DNA of 64,000 nt, taken from the NCBI GenBank assembly GCA_947247005.1, contig OX365947.1:39140760-39204759 (forward strand), in the 5' to 3' direction. Under the pieces are notes generated by a model. The model did no database searches, was not told the DNA's origin, and was given only the letters and a program-made list of their open reading frames with translations. Below are positions 61,060-64,000 of this stretch, piece by piece. This stretch comes from Spisula solida. Lineage: Eukaryota > Mollusca > Bivalvia > Venerida > Mactridae. Both the position numbers and the translations under genes were made by a program. Every line of letters starts with the position of its first letter. Position 1 is the first letter of the stretch.

Positions 61060-61437
61060 TTCAATAGACCTTCTATTCGTGTTACTAGGCGACTGCGCAT
61101 ATACACTCTTTACTGCATGGCCGTGGCCTATTCATTCCGATGTAAATCAGAAAGTCGAATCACCAGGTTACTGTCGTCTCATTTCTGGCTGATATTAACG
61201 TATCTACGTCCCATCTATAGCTAATAATATGGAATGAACGTTGTGTCCTTCTAAAATAAAGCACCAAAGCAAGCCGGTAACTCGTTTGAAGCGACGTTCC
61301 GTCTTTTCTGACGCCAAAAATGTGGGCACCCACCGAGCACAATGACGTAACTATTTATCATGCAAAATTTCGATTAATTATCTTGACAGGTTTTAGATAT
61401 ATTTGATAGTTCGCATGATAATATTGAATGACCCTCG
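61060..61437 (-). pseudogene. Mariner remnant with partial transposase, minus strand
   Basis: The end at 61437, read on the minus strand, is CGAGGGTCATTCAATATTAT bounded by TA (61438-61439), the same terminus as the 193-1780 element. About 95 bases further in, the minus strand reads ARWVPTFLASEKTERRF (about 61290-61340), which resembles the ARWVP...R block of mariner transposases, then stops and frameshifts. The N-terminal part between the end and this block is deleted, and the opposite terminus was not found. Confidence 0.5.
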
Positions 61438-61898
61438 TATAACCTTATATACAAGCAAGATCTTTTCAGTATATTATAATATAATTTACATATACACTAG
61501 TAATAAATGCACAGATAAATACCAATTTCAAGTCGATAGTATATGAAGAAGCCGCTATATCCTCTATGAATTACTAGTATTTCTCTCCATTAATTTGTTA
61601 CAAAGGGTCAAGGTTTACGAATGGCTAAATTTGACCGTTTGTGAAACTTGTGTTTTAGTTGTATACTCCTTCACGTCATTATTTCACACGTCGTATTGAT
61701 TCATGGTTATTTTCCAACTTGTCTCACAGTAGTACCATCCTCACGGTAGGGACACATATATAATTAAAAGTCGGACATGGAAGGCAACACTCGACCTAAC
61801 CAGCCGAGCACAAAAAAAAACATCACAAACCAAAAGTACACGGCACATTGCCCAACATATAACCGAACGAGAAAAGGAACTGCCCAAGTCCCAGCTGT
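61438..61898. other. Unassigned sequence
   Basis: No feature recognised. An ORF at 61777-62097 starts here but owes its length to the 30 bp tandem repeat that follows. Confidence 0.4.
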
Positions 61899-62040
61899 CA
61901 AAAAGCTGAATGACTTAGTTTCAGCAATCCAAAAGCTGAATGACCTAGTTTCAGCAATCAAAAAGCAGAATTACCACTTTTCAACGATCAATAAGCAGAA
62001 TGACCTAATTTCAGCAATTAAAAAGCTGAATGCCATATCT
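61899..62040. repeat. 30 bp tandem repeat, nearly five copies
   Basis: Units of CAAAAAGCTGAATGACCTAG plus TTTCAGCAAT with increasing divergence to the right. In the plus frame they read KKLNDLVSAI, a 10-residue repeat; the unit is a multiple of three so this is not evidence of coding. Confidence 0.85.
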
Positions 62041-62699
62041 GAATGGCCTAGTTTAAACAGTAAAACATATGAAATAAGTTTAAGCTGTAACACGTAAAAA
62101 GGGTTAAACTCAGTATTTTCCATAAGCCTGGTAGGTCAGATAAGCAAACACAAACAAGTACTGCTTTAATGTTTGATATTAAATTATTGAACTTTTTGCG
62201 ACAAATGAATTAAGTTCAGAGCGTCATCACACATATTTCATTCAATCATACCGATCTTATGAACCTTACAAGTACCTCGTATACTTATACGTGTACTGTA
62301 AGTTTATTGTAACATTAAATTTCTGAATGCCAGAGAACCAAAGTTTTGGTGCATGGCGGCCATTTTGAAATGGTTGCTATGGCAACCATACATTTCGATT
62401 TGAGTGGGTCTCATGAAATATTTCTTTTAAATGGTTCAAGGAATGGCTGTACCAAGTTTGGTGCTTTCCTAAAAAAAATAATGTTTTTTGGACATTATTC
62501 CTGGACTAAATACGGGATATAAATAGTTTAGAATTAATGAAATATACCTAATAGAAAATATCACATCTACCGATAATGGTGAATGGCAAGAAAAGAACTA
62601 CATGTAATTATGAAAGGATCAATTTATTACATGTCATTCGCATTTTGCTGTTAATGTCCTGTTTTATAACTTACTCTCCAATATAAGTGGATAAAAAGG
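62041..62699. other. Unassigned sequence with an RFX-like palindrome
   Basis: 62330-62480 has the wording of a dispersed repeat (GCGGCCATTTTGAAATGG) around GTTGCTATGGCAAC at 62374-62387. The rest has nothing recognised. Confidence 0.4.
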
Positions 62700-64000
62700 G
62701 TTGAATCACCTCAAGTACCGAGTAGAATATTATTGTCTTGTTAGTTAATGCGCCATATCCCACACTACATTACTTCATTCCTAACACTTAGGTCCATTAC
62801 TAATCGGAGATTAAATTACTTCTTGTGTCATTAAGTAACTCACCAAACGTCCTCCATGACCAGAAGCTATTAGGCTTCAATAGTTGCCTGTCATTTACAG
62901 ATCTTTTTGAAGAATCAATTATACCTGCATAACAACTTGTTACAGCTATCAGTACCATCTGCTATCTTTTACAATGGCTAATGGTGATGGACAAAGCTGT
63001 TGAAAATCGTAACGACCGCAAATGATAGTCGTTTTCATGTTAGTAATCTATAATACAGTTAAAAAAATCGAACAAAGATATATGGTGACGAATCTACACG
63101 AATATTTACAACAAAGTATCGTTTTACATGTCAACAGATACTTGCTCATGCAATACATGTATCAACTAATGCATATCGGACAGTGTAAGTATAATGCTAG
63201 CGTGGCGGTACCTATATCAGTGAGCGAGTTCAGCTGTCCTACTAGAGTTAACTCTAGTGACGTTATAATCTAAAAGTAAACTAACTCTTGGAGCTCTTCA
63301 GCAAAACGAAAAGAGTTAAACTATAGAGTGAATAAACATGTGATTCGTAAGAAATGTCCGAGGTGTCCGATTGGAACTACAGCAACCTAGCCTCGCAGCG
63401 GGGTTGAACTCCAGTACACTCGAGGGTAGGAACTCGACACGTTTTGCTGCAACTCTAGTTAATCGAATTTATCCTCGTAAGTTAGCTGAACTCGCTCAGT
63501 ACCTATATTTTTTTAAAGAGAATTGTATCTATAGAATATAGAACATAATTATAACGAGACATTGTACTGTGTTGTCATTGTCCTTTTTACAATCTCTGTA
63601 AAATATTAAAACCATTAATACAACATAGTTATGTAACGTGTACAACGTATGTCAATGTGAGATAATAAAACGATGTTAGATTTAGTTTTTGTTTTCATTT
63701 CAATATGCTATAAAAAAAAACCTCCATCACCCTAAGACCCAGTAATCATTATGTCTTGAAAAAGAATGGACGAGCATGGACGTGATAATAGTAGTACCTC
63801 AGTTGATACAACAAGGATGTGATATTGTACATGTCAGGACGCGGTAGATTTGGTGAGGACGTAGTGACGATAAAATATGAACGTAGGGAAAGAGTTCGTG
63901 TCATGTGGGAGTCCTCTCCATGTTTTTGCTATGACTATAATACATCGATGACACGTTGTAAGCTCGATCTGTCGGTGCTGAACAACTCTATGATACGTTT
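62700..64000 (-). repeat. Segmental duplication, block D copy 2 (inverted)
   Basis: Inverted partner of 40310-41430, interrupted by the 276 bp element at 63222-63497 and running off the window. The ORF at 63022-63273 crosses from the duplication into that element and is not a gene. Confidence 0.8.
63222..63497. mobile_element. 276 bp MITE with 3 bp duplication and an empty-site copy
   Basis: Ends GAGCGAGTTCAGCT and AGCTGAACTCGCTC are perfect inverted repeats, flanked by AGT at 63219-63221 and 63498-63500. Further inverted similarity lies inside (AGAGTTAACTCTAG, CAAAACG / CGTTTTG). Block D at about 40867-40890 shows the uninterrupted site (CAGTACCTATATTTT on the matching strand), so the insertion came after the duplication. 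A 3 bp duplication fits PIF/Harbinger-type elements; this is inference. Confidence 0.85.

Overview
The window looks like a gene-poor stretch of an animal nuclear genome, most probably a bivalve mollusc. This is inference from its overall look: AT-rich DNA, small ORFs in every frame, no operons, at least four decayed non-LTR retrotransposons with reverse transcriptase (RT) motifs, tRNA-headed SINEs, mariner and other short inverted-repeat DNA transposons, and a roughly 1 kb repeat whose GGGCCATGATGGCCC start and GCTCAGGTGAGC end I recall from bivalve genomes. I found no complete host gene. Protein-coding signal that can be recognised is transposon-derived; a few unrecognised ORFs are listed as candidate exons at low confidence.

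Layout. 0-3 kb: a 1.6 kb mariner-type element with TA target duplications and a smaller inverted repeat inside it, a solo LINE 3' tail, and a 604 bp inverted-repeat element. 6.5-8.1 kb: a minus-strand LINE RT relic that was itself split by a 262 bp element; taking out the insert and one 7 bp target duplication restores the frame into the catalytic FADD box. 9.25-11.6 kb: a second, 5'-truncated minus-strand LINE of a different type, ending in an ATT-rich tail. 14-20.6 kb: three inverted-repeat elements with visible target duplications (TTAA, TAAACC, TAATG); the last is an almost perfect giant hairpin starting CACGGTG. 27.1-29.9 kb: a 36 bp minisatellite. 31.0-32.0 kb: the bivalve-type dispersed repeat.

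34-64 kb: a network of ancient local duplications, both direct and inverted, wrapped around two arrays of a 21 bp repeat (1.2 kb and 7.1 kb). The larger array has higher-order periods of 1,785 and 2,100 bp (85 and 100 units). In one frame the repeat reads as a 7-residue Val-Asp-Ile-Ala-Ser-Thr-Thr peptide. Because the unit is a multiple of three, openness alone does not show coding. This part also contains a third LINE relic (42.2-43.5 kb), a fourth LINE 3' end (53.8-54.5 kb), a CCGAA-rich inverted-repeat element (43.6-44.7 kb), SINEs and a decayed mariner transposase.

The main story is genome dynamics: nested transposon insertions, hairpin elements, satellite expansion and inverted segmental duplication. 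All coordinates of duplication borders were judged by eye and may be off by tens of bases.
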